Shown in pieces: positions 25,875 through 34,268 of a stretch of 64,000 nucleotides of DNA. Source of the stretch: Paracoccus saliphilus (GTDB taxonomy: Bacteria > Pseudomonadota > Alphaproteobacteria > Rhodobacterales > Rhodobacteraceae); NCBI GenBank assembly GCA_003255745.1, contig QKYL01000183.1:30043-94042 (forward strand), given 5' to 3'. Numbering within the stretch: position 1 is the stretch's first letter; every line of letters begins with the position of its first letter. The translations under genes were made by a program, and so were the position numbers. The notes under the pieces are model-generated. The model worked only from the letters and a program-made list of their open reading frames with translations. It ran no database searches and was not told where the DNA came from.

Positions 25875-26855
25875 ATGACCCTGCCCTTTCTGCCTGCCCG
25901 AAAGCGCCTGTCGGAACTGTCCGAACGCGAGATCCTGGCGCTGGCCATCGCCTCGGAGGAGGACGACGCCCGGATCTATCGCAACTGGGCCGAAACGCTG
26001 CGCCAGGATTATCCGGCGACGGCCGCAGTCTTCGACGGCATGAGCCTGGAAGAGGACGGCCACCGCCGCCTGCTGCTGGACGCCTTCCGCGCGCGTTTCG
26101 GAGAGGCGATCCCGGTCATTCGGCGCGAACATGTCGCGGGCTATCTGACCCGCCGCCCGGCCTGGATGATGGAGAACATGTCGCTGGAGGCCATCCGGGG
26201 CGAGGCCGCCGGGATGGAGCGGGACGCGGCCGAATTCTATGCCCGCGCCGCGCAGTACAGCCAGGACGCCGGCACCCGCAAGCTGCTGGGCGATCTGGCC
26301 GCGGCCGAGCGTGGCCACGAGAACCGGGCCCATGAGCTGGCGACCGAGCACTTGGACCCCGCCGCCCGCGCCGACGAGGACGCGGTTGCCCACCGCGAAT
26401 TTGTCCTGACCTGGGTGCAGCCGGGGTTGGCGGGGCTGATGGACGGCAGCGTCTCGACCTTGGCGCCGATCTTTGCGGTTGCCTTTGCGACGCAGGACCC
26501 CTGGACGACCTTTCAGGTCGGCGTGGCCGCCAGCCTGGGCGCGGGGATCAGCATGGGGTTCACCGAAGCGGCCTCGGATGACGGGGTGGTTTCGGGGCGC
26601 GGCTCCCCGGTCAAGCGGGGGCTGGCCTCGGGGGTGATGACGGCAGTGGGCGGCATGGGCCATGCCCTGCCCTATCTGATCCCCGATTTCTGGACCGCGA
26701 CCACCATCGCCATCCTTGTCGTCTTTGTCGAACTGTGGGCGATTGCCTGGATCCAGAACCGCTGGATGCAGACGCCCTTCTGGCGGGCCACCTTGCAAGT
26801 CGTGGTGGGCGGTGGTCTGGTGCTGGCCGTGGGGATCCTGATCGGTTCCGGCTGA
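25875..26855 (+). CDS. mbfA: MbfA: ferritin-like domain fused to a VIT1/CCC1 transporter
   Basis: A 326-residue membrane-bound ferritin. The N-terminal ferritin-like four-helix domain (about 12-165) has iron ligands in EEDGHRR (Glu60, His63) and AERGHEN (Glu145, His148). The C-terminal half, from about 175, is a VIT1/CCC1-type transport domain with [20 protein letters not shown] and a helix rich in Gly/Met. In Agrobacterium and Bradyrhizobium MbfA exports iron and is repressed by Irr under iron limitation. No Irr box was recognised by eye upstream. It sits 9 bp after the TusA-like gene. Confidence 0.9.
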   Translation: MTLPFLPARKRLSELSEREILALAIASEEDDARIYRNWAETLRQDYPATAAVFDGMSLEEDGHRRLLLDAFRARFGEAIPVIRREHVAGYLTRRPAWMMENMSLEAIRGEAAGMERDAAEFYARAAQYSQDAGTRKLLGDLAAAERGHENRAHELATEHLDPAARADEDAVAHREFVLTWVQPGLAGLMDGSVSTLAPIFAVAFATQDPWTTFQVGVAASLGAGISMGFTEAASDDGVVSGRGSPVKRGLASGVMTAVGGMGHALPYLIPDFWTATTIAILVVFVELWAIAWIQNRWMQTPFWRATLQVVVGGGLVLAVGILIGSG

Positions 26856-26894
26856 GGTCCCGCAAGGGACAGCGCGTGGAGAACCGGATGCCGG

Positions 26895-27818
26895 ATGCTT
26901 GAGGTCTTTCTGAAGACGCTGCCGTTCTTTGGTCTGATCGGTCTGGGCTGGATGGCCGCCGCCACGCGGTTCTTCCCGCAGGAGGCGGCGGCCTGGCTGA
27001 CCCGCTTTGTGTTCTATTTCGCGCTGTCGGCGATGTTGTTCCGCTTTGCGGCGGGGCTGGACCTGGCCGCGCTGTTCGATCCGCGTTTCGCGATGGCCTA
27101 TCTGGCAGGGTCGCTGGCGATCTGGGGCATCGGCATCGCAGTCGCGCGCGCCCGCGCCCTTCCCTGGGCCGAGGCGGCGATGGAGGCGCAGTGCTGCATG
27201 ATCGGCAACACCGGCTTTCTGGGCGTGCCGATGCTGGTGGTGCTGCTGGGACCAAGGGCCGTGGGCCCGGTCTTGATGGTGCTGACCATCGACATGCTGG
27301 TCTTTTCCACGCTGATCACGCTGATCATCCATGCGTCGCGACATGGGGGCCTGCGGCTGGCGGCGGTTCTGCCGGTGCTGCGCGGCGTCCTGGCCAACCC
27401 CATGATCCTGTCGATGGTGGCCGGGCTGGCCTGGGCCTGGTTCGCCCTGCCGATGCCCGAACCGCTGGCCGAGTTCCTGACGATCCTGGGGGCGGCCGCC
27501 ACGCCGGGGGCGCTGTTTGCCATCGGCGCCAGCCTTGCTGGACGGCAGTTGCGCCGCGTGGCGGCATCGGCCTGGCTGAGCGTGGCCAAGCTGGTTCTGC
27601 ATCCGCTGGCGGTGGGGGTCGCGGCGCTGGCGTTGGCGGTGGAGCCCTTTGCCGCCGGGGTGATGGTCGCGGCCGCCGCGCTGCCGGTGGCGGGCAATGT
27701 CTATATCCTGGCCCAGTATTTCGGGGTCGCCCAGCAGCGCGTGTCTGCGGCGATCCTCATCTCGACCGCGCTGAGCATCCTGACGATCCCGGTCGTGATG
27801 GTCCTGATCGCGCCCTGA
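26895..27818 (+). CDS. AEC family (auxin efflux carrier-like) transporter
   Basis: A 307-residue integral membrane protein with about ten helices in two inverted halves. CCMIGNTGFLGVPMLVVLLG in the first half and ALPVAGNVYILAQYFG in the second are the typical AEC broken-helix regions. Bacterial members carry malate, malonate or other anions; the substrate here is not known. Starts 39 bp after mbfA, across a short GTCCC/GGGAC hairpin (26857-26870). A strong stem-loop separates it from gabT. Confidence 0.85.
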   Translation: MLEVFLKTLPFFGLIGLGWMAAATRFFPQEAAAWLTRFVFYFALSAMLFRFAAGLDLAALFDPRFAMAYLAGSLAIWGIGIAVARARALPWAEAAMEAQCCMIGNTGFLGVPMLVVLLGPRAVGPVLMVLTIDMLVFSTLITLIIHASRHGGLRLAAVLPVLRGVLANPMILSMVAGLAWAWFALPMPEPLAEFLTILGAAATPGALFAIGASLAGRQLRRVAASAWLSVAKLVLHPLAVGVAALALAVEPFAAGVMVAAAALPVAGNVYILAQYFGVAQQRVSAAILISTALSILTIPVVMVLIAP

Positions 27819-27924
27819 TGCGCTGGCCCCGCAGAAGCGCGTGGCATGCGGATCGGGCAGGTGCGGATGCTGGTCCCGCCAGGAACACAGCCTTGGCGAA
27901 AACCGTGGCAGAAAGGGTCGCCGA

Positions 27925-27963
27925 CAGCCGCAGGACCGCCCGAACGGTGCGGTCCTGCGGCTG
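27925..27963. terminator. 15-bp perfect stem-loop between convergent genes
   Basis: A 15-bp perfect inverted repeat (27925-27939 with 27949-27963) surrounds a 9-base loop, itself able to form CCG/CGG. It lies just beyond the gabT stop and 107 bp beyond the AEC gene, which converge here. No T-run is present on either strand. It is most likely a shared transcript end. Confidence 0.6.
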
Positions 27964-27969
27964 CATCGT

Positions 27970-29259
27970 TCAGTCGGGCCGCGCCGCCAGGATCGAAGCG
28001 TCCAGGATGTCCAGCGCCTGCGCGAACTGGTCGTCCGGGATGGTGATCGGCGCCAGGAAGCGGATCACGTTGCCATGCACGCCGCAGGTCAGCAGCAGCA
28101 GGCCGCGGGCCAGCGCCTCCTGCCGGATGCGGTTGGTCATCGCGGCATCGGGCGTGCCGTCGGTGCCGATGAATTCGGCCGCGACCATGAAGCCGGGACC
28201 GCGGATATCTGCCATTTCGGGCACGCGCGGCTGCAGGGCCGTCAGGCGATCGCGCAATGTGGCGCCCAGGGTTTCGGCGCGGGCGCACAGACCCTCGTCC
28301 TCGATCACGTCCAGCACGGCAAGGCCCGCAGCGATCCCCAACGGATTGCCGCCATAGGTGCCGCCCAGACCGCCTGGTTCGGCCGCGTCCATGATCTGGG
28401 CCTTGCCGGTCACGGCGGCAATCGGGAAGCCGCCGCCCAGCCCCTTGGCCATCGTGGTCAGATCGGCGGCGATGCCGTGATGCTCCATTGCGAACAGCCG
28501 GCCGGTGCGGGCAAAGCCGGTCTGCACCTCGTCCGCGATCATGACGATGCCATGCGCGTCGCACAGCGCGCGGAGGCGGACGACGAAATCGGTCGGCGCG
28601 GGATAAAAGCCGCCCTCGCCCTGCACCGGTTCAAAGACGATGGCCGCAACTCGGGCCGGGTCTAGGTCGGCCTTGAACAGCTTGTCCAGCGCGGCAAAAC
28701 TGTCGTCGGTCGTCACCCCGTGCAGCGGGCAGGGGAAGGGCGCGTGAAAGACATCGGGCATCATCGCGCCAAAGCCCTTCTTGTAGGGCACGACCTTCCC
28801 GGTCAGCGTCATGCCCATGAACGTGCGCCCGTGAAAGGCGCCGGTAAAGGCGATCACCGCGTTACGGCCGGTGGCGGCGCGGGCGATCTTGACGGCATTC
28901 TCGCAGGCTTCGGCGCCAGTGGTGACAAAGATCGTCTTCTTGGCGAAATCGCCCGGAACCTTGTCGTTCAGGCGCTCGGCCAGACGGACATAGTTCTCAT
29001 AGGGCAGGACCTGGTGGCAGGTATGGGTAAAGGCATCCAGCTGGGCGCGCACGGCCTCGATCACGCGGGGATGGCGGTGGCCAGTGTTCACCACCGCAAT
29101 GCCGGCGGCAAAATCGATCAGGCGGTTGCCCTCGACATCGGTGACGGTCGCGTTTTCGGCATGGGCGGCGAAATGATCGGTCATCACGCCGACGCCGCGG
29201 GCCATGGCGGCGCGGCGGCGGGTGGCCAGGGTCTCGTTGTTTTGGGTCAGGTCCTTCAT
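27970..29259 (-). CDS. gabT: 4-aminobutyrate aminotransferase GabT
   Basis: A 429-residue class III PLP aminotransferase. It should convert 4-aminobutyrate and 2-oxoglutarate to succinate semialdehyde and glutamate. FVTTGAEACENAVKIAR, EPVQGEGG (210-217), IADEVQTGF and the Schiff-base Lys272 (TTMAKGLGGG) fit the GABA transaminase group well. No gabD lies next to it. It diverges from an XRE-cupin regulator of the type that controls putrescine and GABA use, so regulation by that protein is likely. Confidence 0.88.
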   Translation of the reverse strand: MKDLTQNNETLATRRRAAMARGVGVMTDHFAAHAENATVTDVEGNRLIDFAAGIAVVNTGHRHPRVIEAVRAQLDAFTHTCHQVLPYENYVRLAERLNDKVPGDFAKKTIFVTTGAEACENAVKIARAATGRNAVIAFTGAFHGRTFMGMTLTGKVVPYKKGFGAMMPDVFHAPFPCPLHGVTTDDSFAALDKLFKADLDPARVAAIVFEPVQGEGGFYPAPTDFVVRLRALCDAHGIVMIADEVQTGFARTGRLFAMEHHGIAADLTTMAKGLGGGFPIAAVTGKAQIMDAAEPGGLGGTYGGNPLGIAAGLAVLDVIEDEGLCARAETLGATLRDRLTALQPRVPEMADIRGPGFMVAAEFIGTDGTPDAAMTNRIRQEALARGLLLLTCGVHGNVIRFLAPITIPDDQFAQALDILDASILAARPD

Positions 29260-29389
29260 CGCGGTCTCTCCTTTGCGGTGGACGGCAAGGGCCGGTCCTG
29301 TCGCGCGTCAGGGTGGCGTCTTGTCGCGGACCTGACAATTCTGTTTTTCGCTGCGGCCAAGCCCCTGAAACAGCGTGGCCCGGGACCGG

Positions 29390-29410
29390 ATGTTTGTCTA
29401 TGATGAACAT
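29390..29410 (+). promoter_or_regulatory. Possible -10 box and small inverted repeat before the XRE-cupin gene
   Basis: TATGAT at 29399-29404 is one base from the -10 consensus and is bracketed by ATGTT (29390-29394) and AACAT (29406-29410). A repressor bound here would block its own promoter. A transcript starting near 29411 would exclude the in-frame start codons at 29400-29409 and favour 29430. No good -35 is seen. Confidence 0.35.
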
Positions 29411-29429
29411 GCACAACAGCGGAGACCTC

Positions 29430-29978
29430 ATGGAGATCGACATCGGGGGCAGGCTGCGCGCCCTGCGGCTGGCGCGCAAGCTGTCGCAGCGGGCGCTGGC
29501 GCGGCGGGTGGGGGTGCCCAATTCCACCATCTCGCTGATCGAATCGAATGCCATGAACCCCTCGGTCGGGGCGCTGAAGCGCATCCTGGACGGGCTACCG
29601 GTCGGCCTGGCCGAGTTCTTCGCCTTCGAGCCGCAGGCCCCGCGCAAGTTCTTTTTCACCGCCGAGGAGATGCCAGACCTGGGCCGGGGCCGCATCGCGC
29701 TGCGGCAGGTGGGCGTGCCCGGCACTGGGCGCATGCTTCAGGTCCTGCGCGAAACCTGGCAGCCCGGCGCCGACACCGGAAAGGTCCCCCTGTCCCACAA
29801 GGGCGAGGAGGCCGGCGTGATCCTGTCCGGCCGGCTGGAGATCACCGTGGACGGCGAACGCAAGATCCTGGGACCCGGCGACTCCTTTGCCTTTCCCAGC
29901 GAACTGCCGCACCGCTTTCGCGTCGTCGGCCCCGAACCGGTCGAGGCCGTCAGCGCCTGCACCCCGCCGACCTTCTGA
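29430..29978 (+). CDS. XRE-family regulator with C-terminal cupin (PuuR-like)
   Basis: A 182-residue transcription factor. The N-terminal HTH (RLARKLSQRALARRVGVPNSTISLIE) is followed by a cupin domain from about residue 105 (HKGEEAGVILSGRLEITVDG), which should bind the effector. Length and layout match PuuR, the putrescine-responsive repressor. I chose the ATG at 29430, which has GGAGA upstream and the typical PuuR length; three earlier ATGs in frame add unrelated residues. It faces gabT across 170 bp, which suggests control of GABA or polyamine catabolism. Confidence 0.85.
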   Translation: MEIDIGGRLRALRLARKLSQRALARRVGVPNSTISLIESNAMNPSVGALKRILDGLPVGLAEFFAFEPQAPRKFFFTAEEMPDLGRGRIALRQVGVPGTGRMLQVLRETWQPGADTGKVPLSHKGEEAGVILSGRLEITVDGERKILGPGDSFAFPSELPHRFRVVGPEPVEAVSACTPPTF

Positions 29979-30044
29979 CCCTCGACCTGGGCCGATGCGC
30001 GGGCTATCCCGATTGCGTCATGTGCAAAAGGGGAGGAGACCGTC

Positions 30045-30845
30045 ATGCGCGACATCGGGGACCTGAGGCTGTCGAACATCCTGCTGGAGGTCGACGATGA
30101 CGGCATCGCCAGCGTGACGCTGAACCGCCCGGACAAGCGCAACGCGCTGGATCTGGCCACCATCGAGGAGCTGGTGGACATCTTCACCACCCTGCCCCGG
30201 TCCGGGGTCCGGGTGGCGATCCTGCGCGCGAACGGGCCGCATTTCAGTGCCGGTCTGGACCTGGTGGAACACCATCGGCAGAACCGTTCGGCCGCGGAGT
30301 TCATGCAGGTCTGCCTGCGCTGGCACGAGGCGTTCAACAAGATGGAATATGGTGGCGTCCCGGTGATCGCGGTCCTCAAGGGCGCGGTCGTGGGCGGCGG
30401 GCTGGAACTGGCCTCGGCGGCGCATATCCGGGTGGCGGGGCCGGACACCTATTTCGGCCTGCCCGAGGGGCAGCGCGGCCTGTTCACGGGCGGGGGCGCG
30501 ACGATCCGCGTGGCCGACCTGATCGGCAAGGCGCGGATGATCGACATGATGCTGTCGGGGCGACTTTATCGCGGGCAGGAGGCGGTGGATGTCGGCCTGT
30601 GCCAGTATCTGGAGGAGGATCCCGAGGCCCGCGCCCTGCAGATCGCGCGCGCGGCCGCGCAGAACCCGCCGCTGTCGAACTTTGCCATCTGCTCGGCCAT
30701 CAGCCACATGCAGAACATGAGCGCGCTGGACGCCGCCTATGCCGAGGCCGTGGTTGCCGGGATGGTCAACACGCAGGATGCCGCGCGCGAACGGCTGGCA
30801 GATTTCGCCCGCGGCACCGCCGCCAAGATCCGCCCCAAGGGCTGA
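30045..30845 (+). CDS. Crotonase / enoyl-CoA hydratase family enzyme
   Basis: A 266-residue crotonase-fold enzyme. HFSAGLDL and [12 protein letters not shown] build the oxyanion hole. Glu121 and Glu141 are 20 residues apart, like the two catalytic glutamates of enoyl-CoA hydratase, so hydratase activity is likely. The acyl-CoA substrate is not known. It lies 66 bp after the XRE-cupin regulator on the same strand, with GGGGAGGA upstream of the start. Convergent with the YaiI gene across 7 bp. Confidence 0.82.
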   Translation: MRDIGDLRLSNILLEVDDDGIASVTLNRPDKRNALDLATIEELVDIFTTLPRSGVRVAILRANGPHFSAGLDLVEHHRQNRSAAEFMQVCLRWHEAFNKMEYGGVPVIAVLKGAVVGGGLELASAAHIRVAGPDTYFGLPEGQRGLFTGGGATIRVADLIGKARMIDMMLSGRLYRGQEAVDVGLCQYLEEDPEARALQIARAAAQNPPLSNFAICSAISHMQNMSALDAAYAEAVVAGMVNTQDAARERLADFARGTAAKIRPKG

Positions 30846-30852
30846 CAGGGCG

Positions 30853-31305
30853 TCAGACCCGCCGGGCCGCGGTCAGAGCCCGGTCCAGGGACTGCAGGAA
30901 CCGCGCCCGGTCGGCCTTGCCGAAGCTGGCGCCGCCGCCCCGCAGAAAGGGATCGGCGGCGCGCAGGTCAGCCATCAGGTCGCGGCTGGCCAGGCGCGGG
31001 CCGATATTGGCGATGCTCAGCACCTCGCCGTCATGCTGCAGGACCTGCGCCCCGGCCTTCAGGCAGCGGTCGGCCAGCGGCAGGTCGGCCGTCACCACCA
31101 CGTCGCCCGGACCGCAGTTGTCTGCGATCCACTTGTCAGCCTCGTCCGGACCTGCGGCCACGATCTGAAGCCGCACCAGTGGATGCGTGGGCAGGCGCAG
31201 CCCGCCATTGCAGACCAGCACCATCGGCACACCCACACGGACGGCCACCCGTTCGGCCTCGGCCTTGACCGGGCAGGCATCCGCATCGATGAACAGCGTG
31301 GTCAT
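30853..31305 (-). CDS. YaiI/YqxD family protein (DUF188)
   Basis: A 150-residue cytoplasmic protein of the UPF0178 family. [16 protein letters not shown] at the N-terminus and [19 protein letters not shown] in the middle are the family signatures. The conserved aspartates suggest a PIN-like nuclease fold, but activity is unproven. The start overlaps the dapD stop by one base, so it is translated with dapD. Confidence 0.85.
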   Translation of the reverse strand: MTTLFIDADACPVKAEAERVAVRVGVPMVLVCNGGLRLPTHPLVRLQIVAAGPDEADKWIADNCGPGDVVVTADLPLADRCLKAGAQVLQHDGEVLSIANIGPRLASRDLMADLRAADPFLRGGGASFGKADRARFLQSLDRALTAARRV

Positions 31306-32132
31306 CAGTCGCGCAGCAGCTCGTTGATCGAGGTCTTGGACCGCGTTCTTGCATCGACACGCTTGACGATTACCGCGCAGTACAGGTTCACGCCGTTCTT
31401 CGACGGCATGGTTCCAGACACCACCACCGAACCGGCCGGAACCTCGCCATAGGTCACCTCGCCCGTCTCGCGGTCGACGATCTTGGTGGACTGGCCGATA
31501 TAGACGCCCATGCCCAGGACCGAGCCCTCGCGCACGATGCAGCCCTCGACCACCTCGGAGCGCGCGCCGATGAAGCAGTTGTCCTCGATGATGGTGGGTC
31601 CGGCCTGCAGAGGCTCCAGCACGCCGCCGATGCCCACGCCGCCCGACAGGTGGACGTTGCGGCCGATCTGCGCGCAGGACCCGACCGTGGCCCAGGTGTC
31701 AACCATCGTGCCCTCGCCCACATGGGCGCCCAGGTTCACGAAGGAGGGCATAAGCACCGCGCCCTTGCCGATAAAGGCGCTGCGGCGGACGATGGCACCC
31801 GGCACCGCGCGGAACCCCGCCTCGCGCCACTGGTTGTCGCCCCAGCCGTGGAACTTGGACGGCACCTTGTCCCACCAGTTCGACCCTTGCGGGCCGCCCG
31901 ACATCTCTTCCATGTCATTCAGGCGGAAGGACAGCAGGACGGCCTTCTTGGCCCACTGGTTGACATGCCATTGCCCGTCGGCCTGCCGTTCGGCCACGCG
32001 CAACGTGCCCTGGTCCAGCGCCGCAAGCGTCGTTTCGACCGCCTCGCGGGCCGCGCCGGTTGTCGCCGGACTGATGCCGTCGCGCGCCTCCCAGGCAGCT
32101 TCGATGGCGGCTTCGAGTGCGGCGTCGGTCAT
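31305..32132 (-). CDS. dapD: Tetrahydrodipicolinate N-succinyltransferase DapD
   Basis: A 275-residue enzyme of the succinylase branch of diaminopimelate and lysine synthesis. An N-terminal helical domain is followed by a left-handed beta-helix of hexapeptide repeats (about 105-225), with [23 protein letters not shown] and [13 protein letters not shown]. Length and order match DapD. The DapC-like aminotransferase at 1944-3176 would act two steps later. A 10-bp inverted repeat lies 40 bp upstream of the start. Confidence 0.95.
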   Translation of the reverse strand: MTDAALEAAIEAAWEARDGISPATTGAAREAVETTLAALDQGTLRVAERQADGQWHVNQWAKKAVLLSFRLNDMEEMSGGPQGSNWWDKVPSKFHGWGDNQWREAGFRAVPGAIVRRSAFIGKGAVLMPSFVNLGAHVGEGTMVDTWATVGSCAQIGRNVHLSGGVGIGGVLEPLQAGPTIIEDNCFIGARSEVVEGCIVREGSVLGMGVYIGQSTKIVDRETGEVTYGEVPAGSVVVSGTMPSKNGVNLYCAVIVKRVDARTRSKTSINELLRD

Positions 32133-32172
32133 CTGGTCATCCCTCCGGGCTATGTCGCGCCCGCAGTTACAT

Positions 32173-32206
32173 GGCTTGCCCCTTTATTGCAATGGCGGGG
32201 CAAGCC
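32173..32206. promoter_or_regulatory. 10-bp perfect inverted repeat between dapD and the LOG gene
   Basis: GGCTTGCCCC (32173-32182) pairs perfectly with GGGGCAAGCC (32197-32206) across an AT-richer 14-base centre (TTTATTGCAATGGC). It lies in the 178-bp divergent region, nearer dapD. It could be an operator or a leader hairpin in the dapD mRNA. No known site is recognised. Confidence 0.4.
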
Positions 32207-32310
32207 GTTGCCGTCCCCGGCCGGAACGTCGCGGAAAACACCCGGACCGCTGGCAACCGGGCGTCGGAACGGCTACCTCTGGGACAGATCCAGGGCAGCA
32301 GCAGGACACC

Positions 32311-33135
32311 ATGAGCGACGACAGCCGCAACACTCTCATCCGCGACAGCGGCCAGGACCTCGAGTCGGTCCGTCAGACCCCCGACACGCCCCAGACGCGC
32401 GCGCCCTCGTACCGGCTGGCCTTCGCCGACAACGACTTCCTGCTGCGCGAGGAGCTGCGGCCCGTCCGGCTGCAGCTGGAACTGCTGAAACCGCAGATGA
32501 TCCTGGACGAACGCGGGATCACTTCGACCGTCGTGATGTTCGGCGGCGCCCGCATCCCCGCCCCCGAACGCGCGGCCCAAGCCCGCACCCCGGCCTTGGC
32601 CGACCTGTCGAAATACTATGAACAGGCCCGCATCTTTGCCCGCCAGATGACCGAGCGCAGCATCGCCAGCTATGGCCACGACTTTGTCATCTGCACCGGC
32701 GGTGGCCCCGGCGTGATGGAGGCCGGCAACATGGGCGCGGACGAAGCCGGCGGCCAATCCATCGGGCTGGGGATCGTGCTGCCGCATGAACAGGCGCCGA
32801 ACCTTTACGTGACGCCGGACCTGTCCTTCAACTTCCACTATTTTGCGATCCGCAAGATGCACTTCCTGATGCGGGCGCGTGCGATCACGGTCTTTCCCGG
32901 CGGCTTCGGCACCCTGGACGAGCTGTTCGAGACGCTGACCCTGATCCAGACCGGCCGCATGGCCCGCATTCCCGTCCTGCTGTTCGGGGCCGAGTTCTGG
33001 GACAGCATCATCAACTGGCAGGCGCTGGCGGCGGCCGGGACCATCGGCGACAGCGACCTTGAACTGATCCGCTATGTTGAAACCGCCGAGGAAGCCGTCG
33101 CCATCATCGACGGCTGGCCGCAGCCCGACTGCTAG
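32311..33135 (+). CDS. LOG family protein
   Basis: A 274-residue member of the LOG/TIGR00730 family. The signature PGGFGTLDE and the partner block CTGGGPGVMEAGNMGADEAGG are both present. Family enzymes cleave the ribose-5-phosphate from nucleoside monophosphates (cytokinin-activating type). This longer form has about 80 extra N-terminal residues rich in charged side chains. The physiological substrate in bacteria is unclear. Its 3' end is overlapped on the other strand by the decayed EamA gene. Confidence 0.85.
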   Translation: MSDDSRNTLIRDSGQDLESVRQTPDTPQTRAPSYRLAFADNDFLLREELRPVRLQLELLKPQMILDERGITSTVVMFGGARIPAPERAAQARTPALADLSKYYEQARIFARQMTERSIASYGHDFVICTGGGPGVMEAGNMGADEAGGQSIGLGIVLPHEQAPNLYVTPDLSFNFHYFAIRKMHFLMRARAITVFPGGFGTLDELFETLTLIQTGRMARIPVLLFGAEFWDSIINWQALAAAGTIGDSDLELIRYVETAEEAVAIIDGWPQPDC

Positions 33136-33378
33136 GCACGGCCCGCGGGTTGCGCATCAGCATCAGCGCCAGCGGCACACAGGCCAATCCCGCCATCAGC
33201 AGCGTCAGCGCCGACAGGGTAATCAGGTGACCGGGTGGGCTCCGGCGTGCCAATAGCGGCTGCGATAGATGTTGCCAAGGCGATCACCACCGGCAGCGCC
33301 GTCGCGGCGACCAGCCAGGCCGTCGCCTGCGCCGGCAGTTCGGCCAGCGCCGGAATCAGACCGCCCGCCAACCAAGGT
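33104..33378 (-). pseudogene. EamA/DMT permease, 3' half (separated by IS insertion)
   Basis: Read on the minus strand from the IS edge, the sequence gives PWLAGGLIPALAELPAQ and two hydrophobic stretches. A frame change leads to GNIYRSRYWHAGAHP, a motif I recognise from DMT/EamA permeases. A second change leads to LSALTLLMAGLACVPLALM and a stop at 33104. Removing the insertion joins it in frame to the 5' half at 35951 (MLAVV then PWLAGG). At least two frameshifts show it has been decaying since the insertion. Confidence 0.75.
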
Positions 33379-33392
33379 TGGTAATTCTCCCC
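33379..33392 (+). repeat. Left inverted repeat of the IS3-family element
   Basis: TGGTAATTCTCCCC. It matches the complement of 35937-35950 at 12 of 14 positions, with the same orientation toward the element centre. The leading TG is the usual IS3-family end. Confidence 0.75.
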
Positions 33393-34268
33393 GTTTTGAC
33401 GGGGCGCGACCGTATGACCCTGCTGATGCCCATGTTAGGGCATTCGTTGTTGTAGCTCCACAGGCACTTGGTGCTATCTGCTGTATTACCTTAATGATTT
33501 CGAAGATGTAGAGGCCCATCCATTCGTGCCGGACCGTCCGGTTGTCGGGCTAGACATAGGCGTTCTGCTTCTAGGCCAAGTCATCAGTGTGGAACTGACA
33601 TATTCGAGGTCAATGTGGACCCTGATCGCTAAGGGCTTGCCACGCCATTCAATGATCTGGTTCAGGGACCGGACGACCCGCTCGGCGGGCAGCGAGAAAT
33701 CGACCTCGATGCCCAAGCCTTCGCGGTTGAAGTCGTCCAACAGGTTCAGCAGCCGGAACCGCCGCCCGCCGGCAAGGCGATCGGCCATGAAGCCCATGGG
33801 CCAGATCGAGTTCGGCGCATCCGGCACCGCAAGCTCCTCGGGCCTCTCCCGCTTCAACCTTCGCCGCGGTCACTCGGAGCAGTGGCGTTCCATGGCTCAC
33901 TCCGCAGGTTCAGTTTTAACTTGCAGTAGATCCGGTGGACCCGCCTGTGGTTCCAGACACCCCTTCACGTTCCGTAGGTGCAGAAAACACAGGCCGAACC
34001 CCCAGGTCTTGTGGACATCGTGGTCAGCCCCACAAGCAGATCAGCCATCAACTCATTCTCGTCGCGGTTGGGGCTGTAGCGGAAGCAGGTCTCACCGACG
34101 CCATAAGCCCGGCAGGCCAGCGCGATGCTGACCTCCTTCGTCGCCACCGCCTTCTCGGCCAGCTCGCAGCGTTGAGCTGGCCGCCTCACTTTTCCAAGGG
34201 CCTCTCGGAGCAGATCGGCCTGCATGCTCAGATCCGCTAACATGCGCTTCAGGCGCCGGTTCTCATTC
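33393..34268 (-). pseudogene. IS3-family transposase remnant (end of orfA and orfB)
   Basis: Minus-strand reading gives NENRRLKRMLADLSMQADLL (end of orfA), then SIALACRAYGVGETCFRYSP and LLVGL (start of orfB). After frame changes it gives [20 protein letters not shown] with IIEWRGKP (integrase core) and [12 protein letters not shown] near the end. At least four frameshifts and lost acidic residues (VHIDLEY where VDNGPEY is expected) make it inactive. Confidence 0.85.

Noticed and set aside
25794..27602. A 602-codon minus-strand frame
   Set aside because: Antisense to mbfA and the AEC transporter gene; composition typical of a shadow frame.
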